From Oceanobacillus sp. Castelsardo (GTDB taxonomy: Bacteria; Bacillota; Bacilli; Bacillales; Amphibacillaceae), in the NCBI RefSeq assembly GCF_001659985.1, contig NZ_LYCS01000011.1, forward strand, positions 1 to 64,000: a stretch of 64,000 nt of DNA. The letters are read 5' to 3'. The translations under genes were made by a program, and so were the position numbers. The first letter of the stretch is position 1. Each line of letters begins with the position of its first letter. Below the pieces are notes generated by a model. It was not told the origin of the DNA and searched no databases. It worked only from the letters and a program-made list of their open reading frames with translations. Positions 8,989 to 21,598 of the stretch are shown one piece after another.

Positions 8989-10419
8989 TTAACGTTTTTC
9001 AATTTCTTCCTTAAGAATCTTGTTCACCATCGGTGGGTTAGCTTGGCCTTTTGTTGCTTTCATAATTTGACCAACTAAGAAGCCAAGTGCTTTTCCTTTT
9101 CCTGCTTTAAAGTCAATGATTGATTGTTCGTTTTCATCCAAGACTTTATTTACAATTTCTTTTAATTGTTCAGGGTCAGAAATTTGAACAAGTCCTTGTT
9201 CCTTCACAATCTTCTCAGGGGCGCCGCCTTTTTCAACAAGCTCAGCAAATACTTTCTTCGCTATTTTAGAAGAGATTGTTCCATCTTCAATAAGTTTAAT
9301 CATCGATGCTAATGCTTTAGGAGTAATCGCTAAATCATGAAGCTCTTTTAAATGTTTATTCATGTAAGCAGATACTTCACCCATTAACCAGTTGGATGCT
9401 TGTTTAATATCTGCACCATGATCAACCGCTTCTTCAAAGAAATCCGCCATTTCTTTAGAACTTGTTAAAACATTCGCATCGTATTCAGATAATCCAAGCT
9501 CCTTCACATAACGCGCACGGCGTGCATCTGGTAGTTCAGGAATTTCTGCACGAATACGTTCTTTCCACTCTTCATCAATATAAAGCGGAACTAAATCTGG
9601 CTCTGGGAAGTAACGATAATCATCCGCTCCTTCCTTCACACGCATTAGAATCGTTTCTTTCGTTTTCTCATCATAACGACGTGTTTCTTGAAGAATTTCT
9701 CCACCTGATAAAAGAACTTTTTCTTGACGTTTTTCTTCAAACTCAAGACCTTTTTGTACAAAGTTAAAGGAGTTTAAGTTCTTTAATTCTGTCTTTGTAC
9801 CAAATTCTTCTTGACCAATCGGACGTAATGAAATGTTCGCATCACAACGTAGGGAACCTTCCTGCATTTTCACGTCAGAAACACCTGTGTACTGAATGAT
9901 ATTTTTCAGTTTTTCTAAGTATGCATATGCCTCTTCTGGAGTACGTATATCTGGCTCAGAAACAATTTCGATTAACGGTGTTCCTTGACGGTTAAAGTCA
10001 ACATAAGAATATCCGTCATCACCATGAGTCAATTTACCAGCATCTTCTTCTAAATGTAGACGAGTAATTCCAATCTTTTTCTTTTCGCCATTTACTTCAA
10101 TTTCAATCCAACCATTCGCACCAATTGGGTTCTCATCTTGAGAAATTTGGTAAGCTTTCGGGTTATCTGGATAGAAATAGTTTTTACGATCAAAATACGT
10201 ATCTGTCGCAATTTCACAGTTTAAAGCCATGGCAGCTTTCATCGCGAAGTTTACTGCTTCTTCATTTAGAACTGGAAGTGTTCCTGGATACCCTAATTCA
10301 ATTGGACTTACATTTGTATTTGGTTCAGAGCCAAATGCATTTACACTTGAGCTAAATATTTTTGATTTTGTTTTTAATTCTACGTGTACTTCTAGACCTA
10401 TAACTGTTTCAAAGTTCAT
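8989..10419 (-). CDS. gatB: aspartyl/glutamyl-tRNA amidotransferase subunit B
   Basis: GatB is the kinase/tRNA-binding subunit of the GatCAB amidotransferase, which converts Glu-tRNA(Gln) (and Asp-tRNA(Asn)) to the amidated form in bacteria lacking GlnRS. The N-terminus ([20 protein letters not shown]) and the motif [18 protein letters not shown] are characteristic; the last 150 residues form the helical and YqeY-like tRNA-binding tail. Length 476 is normal. Its ATG overlaps the gatA stop by one base (TAATG), implying coupled translation. It is the last gene of gatC-gatA-gatB, closed by the strong terminator at 8940-8976. Confidence 0.97.
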   Translation of the reverse strand: MNFETVIGLEVHVELKTKSKIFSSSVNAFGSEPNTNVSPIELGYPGTLPVLNEEAVNFAMKAAMALNCEIATDTYFDRKNYFYPDNPKAYQISQDENPIGANGWIEIEVNGEKKKIGITRLHLEEDAGKLTHGDDGYSYVDFNRQGTPLIEIVSEPDIRTPEEAYAYLEKLKNIIQYTGVSDVKMQEGSLRCDANISLRPIGQEEFGTKTELKNLNSFNFVQKGLEFEEKRQEKVLLSGGEILQETRRYDEKTKETILMRVKEGADDYRYFPEPDLVPLYIDEEWKERIRAEIPELPDARRARYVKELGLSEYDANVLTSSKEMADFFEEAVDHGADIKQASNWLMGEVSAYMNKHLKELHDLAITPKALASMIKLIEDGTISSKIAKKVFAELVEKGGAPEKIVKEQGLVQISDPEQLKEIVNKVLDENEQSIIDFKAGKGKALGFLVGQIMKATKGQANPPMVNKILKEEIEKR

Positions 10420-11885
10420 TAGTTACTACCCCCTAGTTGAGGTCGTTTTGTATGATAATCCGTAGCTTGTTCAAATGCGTGTGCAGTACGATACACCGTG
10501 CTTTCATCGAAATGTTTGCCAATAATTTGTAAACCAATTGGTAAACCTTCATTAGAAAAACCACACGGAATGGAGATTCCCGGTACACCTGCTAAGTTTA
10601 CTGGAATTGTTAAAATATCATTTGCGTACATGGTTAATGGATCATCAATATTTTCTCCAACTTTAAATGCAGGATTTGGGGTTGTTGGTCCAATAACAAC
10701 ATCGTATTCTTCAAAAATCTTATCGAAGTCATTTTTAATTAATGTACGGACTTTTTGTGCTTTTTTATAGTAAGCATCATAATAACCGGAACTTAAAGCA
10801 AACGTTCCAAGCATAATACGACGTTTCACTTCTTGTCCAAATCCTTCACTACGAGATTTCTTAAACATATCAATCATGTTATCCGCATTTTCTGTACGTA
10901 CACCATAACGAACCCCATCAAAGCGTGCTAAGTTAGCAGATGCTTCAGATGAAGAGATAATATAGTAGGAAGCTAATGCGTATTTAGAATGTGGTAAAGA
11001 AACCTCTTCCCATGTTGCACCAAGCGATTCATATACTTTTAATGCGTTCATTACCGCTTCTTTAACTTCAGGATTTACTCCTTCAGCTAAATATTCTTTC
11101 GGTACTGCAATTTTAAGACCTTGAACATCTCCAGTAAGTGCTTCTGTGTATTTCGGTACGTCCAGATTTGCACTAGTTGCATCCAGCTTGTCATGGCCAG
11201 CAATCACTTCCATTACACGTGCATTATCTTCTACTGAGCGTGTAATCGGTCCAATTTGGTCAAGGGAAGAAGCGAATGCTACTAAACCAAAGCGAGACAC
11301 ACGACCATAGGTAGGCTTCATCCCAACCACACCACAATAAGCTGCAGGCTGGCGAATTGAACCACCAGTGTCAGATCCTAAAGCATATAAAACCTCACCC
11401 GCCGCAACAGCCGCTGCAGAACCACCACTAGAACCTCCTGGAACATGATTCGTATTCCACGGATTTCTTGTTGGAGTATAGCTTGAGTTTTCATTGGATG
11501 AACCCATCGCAAATTCATCCATGTTTAACTTACCAATGGTAATGGATTTTTGCTCCGCTAATTTTTGAATAACTGTTGCATCGTATAGTGGGTCATTAAA
11601 GTTATCTAAATGTTGACTTGCACAGGTAGTGCGAAGGCCTTTAGTTACAATGTTATCTTTGATTCCTTGAGGCATACCAAAAAGACTTGCAGAAGCATCA
11701 GAAGATTCATCCAATTCCTTCGCTTGTCTTCTAGCATTTTCTTCATCTAAAGTTAAAAAAGCATGAACTTCACCGTCTACTTCTTTAATACGTTTGTAGG
11801 ATTCTTCAACTAAATCTTGAACGGTGATTTCTTTATTATGTAGTTTCTCTTCTAATTCCTTAATGGAGTGGTCAAATAATGACAT
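10419..11885 (-). CDS. gatA: aspartyl/glutamyl-tRNA amidotransferase subunit A
   Basis: GatA is the glutaminase/amidase subunit of GatCAB; it frees ammonia from glutamine for transfer to the charged tRNA. Amidase-signature residues are visible: Lys76 in GIKDNI, Ser152 in [11 protein letters not shown] and the nucleophile Ser176 in [11 protein letters not shown]. Length 488 is typical. The ATG is preceded by AGGAGGAGAAAGG. It starts about 100 bases after gatC; that gap holds a hairpin repeat (11907-11963) and a second hairpin, which is unusual inside this normally compact operon. Downstream it overlaps gatB by one base. Confidence 0.97.
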   Translation of the reverse strand: MSLFDHSIKELEEKLHNKEITVQDLVEESYKRIKEVDGEVHAFLTLDEENARRQAKELDESSDASASLFGMPQGIKDNIVTKGLRTTCASQHLDNFNDPLYDATVIQKLAEQKSITIGKLNMDEFAMGSSNENSSYTPTRNPWNTNHVPGGSSGGSAAAVAAGEVLYALGSDTGGSIRQPAAYCGVVGMKPTYGRVSRFGLVAFASSLDQIGPITRSVEDNARVMEVIAGHDKLDATSANLDVPKYTEALTGDVQGLKIAVPKEYLAEGVNPEVKEAVMNALKVYESLGATWEEVSLPHSKYALASYYIISSSEASANLARFDGVRYGVRTENADNMIDMFKKSRSEGFGQEVKRRIMLGTFALSSGYYDAYYKKAQKVRTLIKNDFDKIFEEYDVVIGPTTPNPAFKVGENIDDPLTMYANDILTIPVNLAGVPGISIPCGFSNEGLPIGLQIIGKHFDESTVYRTAHAFEQATDYHTKRPQLGGSN

Positions 11886-11906
11886 TTTCCTTTCTCCTCC
11901 TTATTC

Positions 11907-11963
11907 TTAGAAAACTTGGTATTCGTCAAGCTTTTGGGCGAATACCTTAGTTGCACTTATGCA
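11907..11963. repeat. hairpin intergenic repeat, copy B
   Basis: Second copy of the element at 8815-8870, here between gatC and gatA. On the minus strand GGTATTCG pairs exactly with CGAATACC. It abuts a separate perfect hairpin (GCAGAGTAGAAAG ... CTTTCTACTCTGC, 11961-11993) one arm of which is the last codons and stop of gatC. Confidence 0.65.
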
Positions 11964-11984
11964 GAGTAGAAAGTTTTATACTTT

Positions 11985-12278
11985 CTACTCTGCCAAAATG
12001 GATGGTACGCGGAATTGACCGTCTTTTTTGTCTGGAGCATTCTTCAATGCATCCTCTTGTGTGATCCATTGTCTTGCTTCGTCTTTACGCATGACATTCT
12101 TCATTTCTAATACATGAGTGGTAGGTTCTACATTCTCTGTATCTAATTCATTTAATTGTTCCGCATATTCAATAATTGCACCTAAGTCTTTTGTTAACTG
12201 TTCTACTTCTTCCTCCGTAACAGCTAATCTCGCTAGATGAGCAACGTGTTTTACTTGTTCTTTTGAAATATCCGCCAT
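11985..12278 (-). CDS. gatC: aspartyl/glutamyl-tRNA amidotransferase subunit C
   Basis: GatC is the small subunit that wraps around GatA and stabilises the GatAB interface. The product (97 aa) has the family pattern: [20 protein letters not shown] at the N-terminus, then [18 protein letters not shown] and a C-terminal FRVPSILAE. The ribosome site GGAGG lies 7 bases before ATG. First gene of gatCAB; a sigma-A-like promoter is visible at 12350-12379. The final codons GCA GAG TAG form one arm of a perfect 13-bp hairpin with the downstream intergenic sequence. Confidence 0.96.
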   Translation of the reverse strand: MADISKEQVKHVAHLARLAVTEEEVEQLTKDLGAIIEYAEQLNELDTENVEPTTHVLEMKNVMRKDEARQWITQEDALKNAPDKKDGQFRVPSILAE

Positions 12279-12349
12279 GGTTCAACCTCCAAACCGTTTT
12301 TTACTATATACAATTCAATATAACCATAATGTTTTATTATAACACTATG

Positions 12350-12379
12350 ATAATAGCAGAGATAGCCACATATAGGCAA
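12350..12379 (-). promoter_or_regulatory. probable sigma-A promoter of gatCAB
   Basis: On the minus strand TTGCCT and TATTAT are separated by 18 bases, about 70 bases upstream of the gatC start. No other good match in this AT-rich stretch. Confidence 0.5.
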
Positions 12380-12447
12380 ATGTTGAGTAAAAAAAGTGTC
12401 GAGAAAAGTGTATTTTGATGCACAACTCCATAAATTATTCCTCTACC

Positions 12448-12481
12448 AAAAAAATACCGGAATAGTTAATACTAAACCGGT
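12448..12481 (-). terminator. terminator after the peptide gene
   Basis: On the minus strand ACCGG-TT-TAGT and ACTA-TT-CCGGT pair around a short loop and are followed by ATTTTTTT. It lies 40 bases past the 45-aa peptide gene and closes the regulator-peptide unit. Confidence 0.75.
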
Positions 12482-12519
12482 TAAGTCTTCATAGATAATA
12501 TGTATAAAACATACAAGAG

Positions 12520-12657
12520 TTAGAAATTAAATAGGTGATTTCCGATAAAGAAAATTCCTGGTTCTACTTCGATTGCTAAATCATTCGGTATTACTGAAAA
12601 AGCAACCCCAGTGGCTAGTAAAGCACCAAGCCCAATAATCATCAATGTTTTTTTCAT
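12520..12657 (-). CDS. candidate secreted signalling prepeptide, 45 aa (PapR/NprX type)
   Basis: An unbroken 45-codon frame starts at ATG 18 bases after the stop of the HTH/TPR regulator, with GGGGGAC about 9 bases upstream. Residues 1-4 are MKKT, residues 5-22 are a hydrophobic signal-peptide core (LMIIGLGALLATGVAFSV), and the tail is acidic then ends GIFFIGNHLFNF. This is the layout of RNPP-family pheromone genes (PapR, NprX, PhrA): small, exported, immediately 3' of the receptor gene. The C-terminal HLFNF recalls the LPFEF end of the PlcR ligand PapR. A terminator follows at once. That the C-terminal 5-10 residues are the mature signal is inference. Confidence 0.75.
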   Translation of the reverse strand: MKKTLMIIGLGALLATGVAFSVIPNDLAIEVEPGIFFIGNHLFNF

Positions 12658-12675
12658 TCATGTAGTCCCCCTTTT

Positions 12676-13950
12676 TTATATATTAGCAATTTGCCTATAG
12701 GCAAAATTTACTTCTTTATAATACTTAGCCGCATCCTTGTATCGTTGACGTTTTTCAAAGAAATCCGCGAGCAAACTACTAAATATAATAATATTTGCGT
12801 AGTCTTTTGTTTTTCTTAAATAAGGCAAAAGCTCCTTCACCATTACATTTTCAAATTTATCAAACTCTTCATTTAAAAGATGGTGATATATATGAATCGT
12901 ATAATAACTCAACCTAGGTGTTTCTTCTTTTAACTCCTTCATTAATTGAAATGCAACATGTATCGTCTCTTTTGCCTCATCATATCTTTCAGTTTGATAA
13001 TACTCGCTTACGGATGATGCTAATGTTGTTAATCTGTTAGACGGTAACACTTGATCATCATTCAATACTTCAAGATAATGTTTAATCGCTTCCTCTGAAT
13101 CCCCTTTTACAGAGTACAAATGACCAAGATTTTGGTTCGTCAATTGGATAATAGATTTATTATTGTTCAACTTACCTAAATGTAATGCTAAATTATAATT
13201 TTTAATTGCCTTTTCGTACATTCTTATCCTTCTATAGGATATACCTAAAATATTATGACATTGAGCGCAGCGAACAAAGTCATATTGTTTCATATAAACA
13301 TCTAACGCCTCGTTCGCATAATCAATAGATTCTAAAGTATTTCGTAGCTTACTATGAGTAACTGCCAAAAGATAGTAGACATCTGCTACTTCACGTTCTT
13401 CTATGTTTAAAAATTTAGACAACCCTTTAGCGTGGTTGTACATTTCTAAGGCAACGCTATTATCCTCTATAACCGAGTAATAGTTCCCTTTATACTTATA
13501 CCAATAGAATTTATGTATATCATCAAAATTCTCGCTAATTTCATTAAGCTCTTTTATTTTATTATGTGCTTGGGAAGTTTCCCCGATTAAGAGATAATAG
13601 CGAATTTTATGTATTTCAAACATGAGTAGACTTTCAGATATGTTGGTATCCATTAATTCTTGTAGTTCTTTATAGGTAGCAATAATATCCTCTTTATCAT
13701 TCACTGCAAAGAGCATACTAAACCATTGATTGCATTTTTCCTCAATCACTAGCTCTTTACTATTGTCTACTTTGATCCCAAGCTTATTACAAAGTAACTG
13801 AATAATTTCGGGACTTGCCTGGGTTTTTAGATTTTCAATTTTAGACAAATAGGATACAGAAACGATACCATCTGCTAATTCCCCTAGTGTCATGCCTTTC
13901 TTGGTACGTTGTAATTTAATAAATGAACCAATCTCTATCAAAATACCCAT
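12676..13950 (-). CDS. HTH + TPR transcriptional regulator, RNPP (NprR/PlcR) type, 424 aa
   Basis: Residues about 8-62 are an XRE-type helix-turn-helix (IGSFIKLQRTKKGMTLGELA then SVSYLSKIENLKTQASPE). The rest is all-helical with tetratricopeptide-like repeats, e.g. ADVYYLLAVTHSKLRNTLES, CHNILGISYRRIRMYEKAIK and NQNLGHLYSVKGDSEEAIKH. This is the architecture of RNPP receptors that bind re-imported peptides; the length matches NprR (about 423) rather than PlcR (about 285). A 45-aa exported peptide is encoded 18 bases downstream. The ATG at 13950 has no spaced ribosome site; a TTG three codons later has GGATGG six bases before it and may be the true start. The target genes cannot be seen from here. 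Confidence 0.85.
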   Translation of the reverse strand: MGILIEIGSFIKLQRTKKGMTLGELADGIVSVSYLSKIENLKTQASPEIIQLLCNKLGIKVDNSKELVIEEKCNQWFSMLFAVNDKEDIIATYKELQELMDTNISESLLMFEIHKIRYYLLIGETSQAHNKIKELNEISENFDDIHKFYWYKYKGNYYSVIEDNSVALEMYNHAKGLSKFLNIEEREVADVYYLLAVTHSKLRNTLESIDYANEALDVYMKQYDFVRCAQCHNILGISYRRIRMYEKAIKNYNLALHLGKLNNNKSIIQLTNQNLGHLYSVKGDSEEAIKHYLEVLNDDQVLPSNRLTTLASSVSEYYQTERYDEAKETIHVAFQLMKELKEETPRLSYYTIHIYHHLLNEEFDKFENVMVKELLPYLRKTKDYANIIIFSSLLADFFEKRQRYKDAAKYYKEVNFAYRQIANI

Positions 13951-14090
13951 CCTATCATGTTATGTATGAAATTTTAATTATATGTATTCAAATATATTAT
14001 ATCATAGGTACAATAGTTTTATATTGGGAAAATTATAGAGAATCTACCTCATTAATCAAATGTTTTTTACGATTTTTTCCTAAAAGAGGA

Positions 14091-14123
14091 AAATCATCAC
14101 CTATTTCTTTTAGGTGATGATTT
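14091..14123 (-). terminator. terminator downstream of the camS repeat element
   Basis: AAATCATCACCTA and TAGGTGATGATTT form a perfect 13-bp stem with a 7-base loop, flanked by T runs on both strands. It could end readthrough from camS or stop transcripts in the other direction; the rest of 13951-14178 is AT-rich and apparently regulator promoter region. Confidence 0.65.
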
Positions 14124-14178
14124 TTAAAAGAATAAGAAAGCATAAAAAATCTAGCCTATTAAATCTTGTCTTTGGGAA

Positions 14179-14505
14179 GGCCACGTCCAGCTCCAGCGCT
14201 AAAGCCGTAGCGAGACTTCCTTCACCTCCGTGCGATAAAGAAGACTTGCCGATTGATGAAATCAGAGGCTTAGTCGCCCTTATACCCTTGCGGTGAAAGT
14301 CAACATCGATATAAGTACTAAAGGAAGGCCGACTAAGTACGGCCTTTGCGGCCAACGTCGGCATACCCCTATGAAGGGGCATGTTTCCTTTATCTCCTAC
14401 GGCAGTGGAATGTCCGATTAAGAACGCCGCTTTGCGCGGCAACATCGGACCACCTGGCATGGCCAGGCGCAGTCCGTACGTCGCTAAACGGGCGCTTGCG
14501 CTTTA
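14179..14505. repeat. GC-rich structured intergenic repeat (about 330 bp)
   Basis: This segment begins GGCCACGTCCAGCTCCAGCG and ends with GCGCTTGCGCTTTAG. It is much richer in GC than its surroundings and full of short hairpins (GGCCGACTAAG/..., CCCCTATGAAGGGG, GCCGCTTTGCGCGGC). The opening words recur as a short remnant at 22656-22673 (CCACGTCCAGCTCCAGCT) and more loosely at 42068-42086. Elements opening with TCTAGCTCCAGCGC are common between genes in Bacillaceae; function unknown. A 116-codon open frame crosses it on the minus strand but has no ribosome site and is not called. Confidence 0.6.
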
Positions 14506-14509
14506 GTTC

Positions 14510-15648
14510 TTAATCATATATATGGACAACTGGTTTTTCTTTTCCAGCTTCTCGATAGATTAGGCTTTCTGCACCGGCACTTGAAGTTATCTGAACTTCT
14601 AAATCATAGTTCTTTGGAAACATATCTTGAATAAGGCCGTATACATATTGAGTAAATCCTATTATTTCCCCTTTACCATAAAACTCTATAGGTACCTCGA
14701 TTGTAAGCTTTTGTAAATCATCGTTAATGTAAAAGCCTTTTCCAATGTATCCTACATAATTAGGGAAAAATAGTGCTATTTCATTTCCAAAACTGTTTAT
14801 TATTTCATTGTCGTCTGTATAATTCTTTTTCGCCTCATCTGACGGGAAAAGAACATTTTTTTCATTTATTTTATCCCAATCATCTATTTTATTTTTTCCA
14901 GCAGGAACAACTGTTTTGGAAACGAAATTCCCTGGGACAGGAGAATTCATTTCTGCTTCCCTAAACAATGCAATCATAATAGGTACATCTGGGAAATTTT
15001 CCGTACTCTTTAATTGGTCCACCACTGTTTGTGCCACTTCTTGACCTTTTTCTATCATTTCTTTCATCGGAATTTTCTCGTTATAATATGGTCCTCCAGT
15101 TTCTGTCTGGAAACGATAGACTGATTTTAATGCAATACCTATAGAAACCCCCGCTAGTTCAACCGTGTTATCATCTTCGTTTCGCTTCAAATAATTTTGC
15201 TCTAATATATGTGTTAAGTATCGAGGTTTCTTTTTGTAAACTTCAATTTTTTCTTCTGTTTCTAATTCTTCAACCTTTTCCTTATTTACCTTTGGATTTA
15301 ATTCATCAATCATAGAAAAAAGGAGTTCTTTTGAGAAATACTGTCCTTCTTGATAAAACAATTCACCCGGGTCAAAGATTTCTTTAGATTGGCGCATGAG
15401 ACCTTCTTCCAATTCATCAATATCCACTCGGTTTCCCATTTGATTCGTAATGACCCCTCTTGCCTCACTTGTTTGAAACGGAAGAATAATACGATACGTT
15501 TCATCGGTTAATTGATAACTCGGAACAATCGACGTCTGTTGCTCCTTGTTTTCATTTTCTTGTACTACTTCCTCTTCATCATTATTTTTCGGTGAACAGC
15601 TTGCAAGTAGTAGGAGCGCGATAATTAATATGATACTTATTCTTTTCA

Positions 15649-15649
<1 letters not shown>
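14510..15649 (-). CDS. camS: CamS family sex pheromone lipoprotein
   Basis: Lipoprotein whose signal peptide is the source of the cAM373 pheromone-like peptide in staphylococci and enterococci; the cellular role of the mature protein is unknown. Residues 1-18 form a lipoprotein signal (KRISIILIIALLLLASCSPK) with lipobox Cys at 18, followed by an acidic linker and the CamS domain (GVITNQMGNRVDIDELEEGL). Length 379 is normal. Its ATG overlaps the ligA stop by one base. It is the last gene of pcrB-pcrA-ligA-camS, the Bacillus YerH position. A structured repeat begins right after its stop. Confidence 0.9.
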
Positions 15650-19900
<4,251 letters not shown>

Positions 19901-19918
19901 CTTTACACCTCCATCATT

Positions 19919-20605
19919 TTAAGCATTTACCGCTTGTACCGTTTCAAGTGCCTTATCAAAATCGGTATAGATACTATTACCAACGATAATAACATCTGCA
20001 TATTGCTTCATTTCTTTTGCTTGGTCGGCATTCTCAATCCCGCCCCCATAAAAAAGCAATGTATCGTTTAATTGATGACTTACTTGTTTGACAAGTTCAG
20101 CATCACCATATTTTCCACTGTATTCCAAGTAAAATATCGGCAAGTGAAAAACTTCCTCTGCCATATATGCGTACACTAACGTATCTTCTGAATCGGGAAG
20201 CATACTGTTTGTATATTGAAAAGCCTTTGCTTCTTCATTCAAAATACAATACCCCTCAAAAACGGGTTGAACATAGTCCATATAGTCCATATGTTGTTTA
20301 ATTCCTTGATGATGCATGTCCATCATCCATTTCTTTTCTTTGGAATTGAGTACCATTGGAATGAAATAATCATCAAAACCGGTTGTAATGGCGTCCATTC
20401 TAGATATTTCTAGTATTTTATGAACGGAATAATGACTCATTCGATTTAATAAATCTTCTACTCCTTGATACGTAATGTCATCTGTTCCACCAACCATTAC
20501 GGCATCTGTACCTGATGTACAGAGGATATCCAATTGTTCATCTGAAATTTCCTTCGCAGGATCGAGCTTGAAAATATGCTTCCATTCGTTCATTTTTGTT
20601 TTCAA
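19919..20605 (-). CDS. pcrB: heptaprenylglyceryl phosphate synthase PcrB
   Basis: TIM-barrel prenyltransferase that joins heptaprenyl diphosphate to sn-glycerol-1-phosphate, giving an archaeal-type ether lipid precursor known in Bacillaceae. Family motifs visible: VMVGGTDDITYQ, the YLEYSGKYGD loop, LFYGGGIENADQAKEM and the phosphate-binding end ADVIIVGNSIYTD. 228 aa, normal. The start is TTG with GGAGGG about nine bases upstream; the next ATG, four codons on, would be too far from that site. An extended -10 promoter (20642-20647) precedes it, so it heads the pcrB-pcrA-ligA-camS transcript. Confidence 0.94.
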   Translation of the reverse strand: MKTKMNEWKHIFKLDPAKEISDEQLDILCTSGTDAVMVGGTDDITYQGVEDLLNRMSHYSVHKILEISRMDAITTGFDDYFIPMVLNSKEKKWMMDMHHQGIKQHMDYMDYVQPVFEGYCILNEEAKAFQYTNSMLPDSEDTLVYAYMAEEVFHLPIFYLEYSGKYGDAELVKQVSHQLNDTLLFYGGGIENADQAKEMKQYADVIIVGNSIYTDFDKALETVQAVNA

Positions 20606-20641
20606 AAGGATATCCCTCCATCTTTCAAATTACATTAATCC

Positions 20642-20650
20642 ATTATACCA
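20642..20650 (-). promoter_or_regulatory. extended -10 promoter of the pcrB operon
   Basis: On the minus strand TTGGTATAAT is an extended -10 (TGnTATAAT) about 36 bases before the pcrB start. The -35 region is poor, as is common for extended -10 promoters. Confidence 0.6.
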
Positions 20651-20846
20651 AAAAACATAGGCAGTATTTAGAGTTATGTGGTGGAAATTTTTGAAGTGGT
20701 ATGAAAAAGTCCACGAGCTTTGTGTAACCAGTCTCAAAGTACAATTCACAAAACTATAGGTTACAGGAGGCGGGAGTCAGCATCTACACTTTTCTATAAT
20801 AGGAATGATATCTTACCTTGAAATTAGAATCCAACTTCCCATGGTG

Positions 20847-21053
20847 GACTTCGTGGTATTGCGAGGGTACTATGCCGTCATAACGCTTCTCTCGGTTGAC
20901 TCCAAGGTAATTTCGAGGGTACTGTGCCTTCATAACGCTTCTCTCGGTTGACTCCAAGGTAATTTCGAGGGTACTATGCCGTCATAACGCTTCTCTCGGT
21001 TGACTACGAGGTAATTTCGAGGGTACTATGCCGTCATAACACTTCTCTCGGTT
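20847..21053. repeat. tandem array, four copies of a 51-52-bp unit
   Basis: Units start at 20847 (51 bp), 20898, 20950 and 21002 (52 bp each). Each runs from GACTnCnAGGTAATTTCGAG through GGGTACTATGCCGTCATAAC to CTTCTCTCGGTT. Copies 2-4 differ at only one to a few positions; copy 1 is the most diverged. No spacer is present, so it is not a CRISPR array. It sits between pcrB and yerC and has no long open frame. The remainder of 20651-21153 shows no gene. Confidence 0.9.
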
Positions 21054-21153
21054 GATTTCAGGATGAAACGACAACAGATCCTTATATACAAATTAAATTC
21101 TCTTGTGAATTTCACTGCGTTTCTGCTTGATTACGAGTGTTTCTATCCCAAAG

Positions 21154-21187
21154 AAATAATCCACTACCTTTTGGCAATGGATTATTT
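21154..21187 (-). terminator. terminator at the end of yerC
   Basis: AAATAATCCACTACC pairs with the following GGCAATGGATTATTT; the stem includes the yerC stop codon. Short T-rich tails occur on both sides. Confidence 0.65.
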
Positions 21188-21481
21188 TTCTTCTTCTAAT
21201 ACTCGATCAAGTACCATTTTATATCCGTCGCTCCCGTAGTTGATGCAACGGCGAACTCGGGAAATGGTCGCGGTGGAGGCTTTTGTTTCTTTTTCGATAT
21301 TATTATATGTACTTCCTTCCATTAGCATTTTCGCAACTTGTAAACGTTGGGATAATGCATGAATTTCGGACATAGTAGCAATATCATCAAAGAAACGATA
21401 GCATTCTTCTCTATCCTTTAAAGAGAGAATTGCATCAAATAATTGATCAAGTTGCTCTCCTCTTAGCTTATCTATTTGCAC
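21182..21481 (-). CDS. yerC: YerC/YecD family TrpR-like regulator
   Basis: Small DNA-binding protein of the TrpR-related YerC family; the target is unknown. Start chosen at GTG (21481) giving MQIDKLRGEQLDQLFDAI, because AGGAGG lies seven bases upstream and the family begins here. The frame remains open a further 37 codons, but that part is encoded by a 64-bp intergenic repeat (21523-21586) and is not homologous protein. The helix-turn-helix is at the C-terminal half (TYNNIEKETKASTATISRVR). Product 99 aa, close to B. subtilis YerC (about 104). It follows yerB on the same strand. Confidence 0.9.
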   Translation of the reverse strand: MQIDKLRGEQLDQLFDAILSLKDREECYRFFDDIATMSEIHALSQRLQVAKMLMEGSTYNNIEKETKASTATISRVRRCINYGSDGYKMVLDRVLEEEK

Positions 21482-21522
21482 AGTAAATCCTCCTGATCTT
21501 CTACTTATTACTTTAAGAGGTT

Positions 21523-21586
21523 GTTCAAAAAGTCCGGTAAAAATGACGCATCGAACTTCTCGGTCCTTTTTATCCTCCTTTTGAAC
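21523..21586. repeat. short inverted-end repeat (MITE-like), truncated copy
   Basis: Begins GTTCAAAAAGTCCGGTAAAA and ends CTTTTTATCCTCCTTTTGAAC, i.e. inverted ends. It matches both ends of the 143-bp element at 43437-43579 but lacks about 78 central bases. It is inserted between yerB and yerC. Confidence 0.75.
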
Positions 21587-21598
21587 ATTCATCTAACT

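Noticed and set aside
14110-14460. 116-codon minus-strand open frame (MPGGPMLPRK...)
   Set aside because: It lies entirely over the GC-rich structured repeat, has no ribosome site and its composition follows the repeat hairpins.
20847-21053. CRISPR array
   Set aside because: The units are contiguous 51-52-bp tandem repeats without variable spacers, and no cas genes are present.
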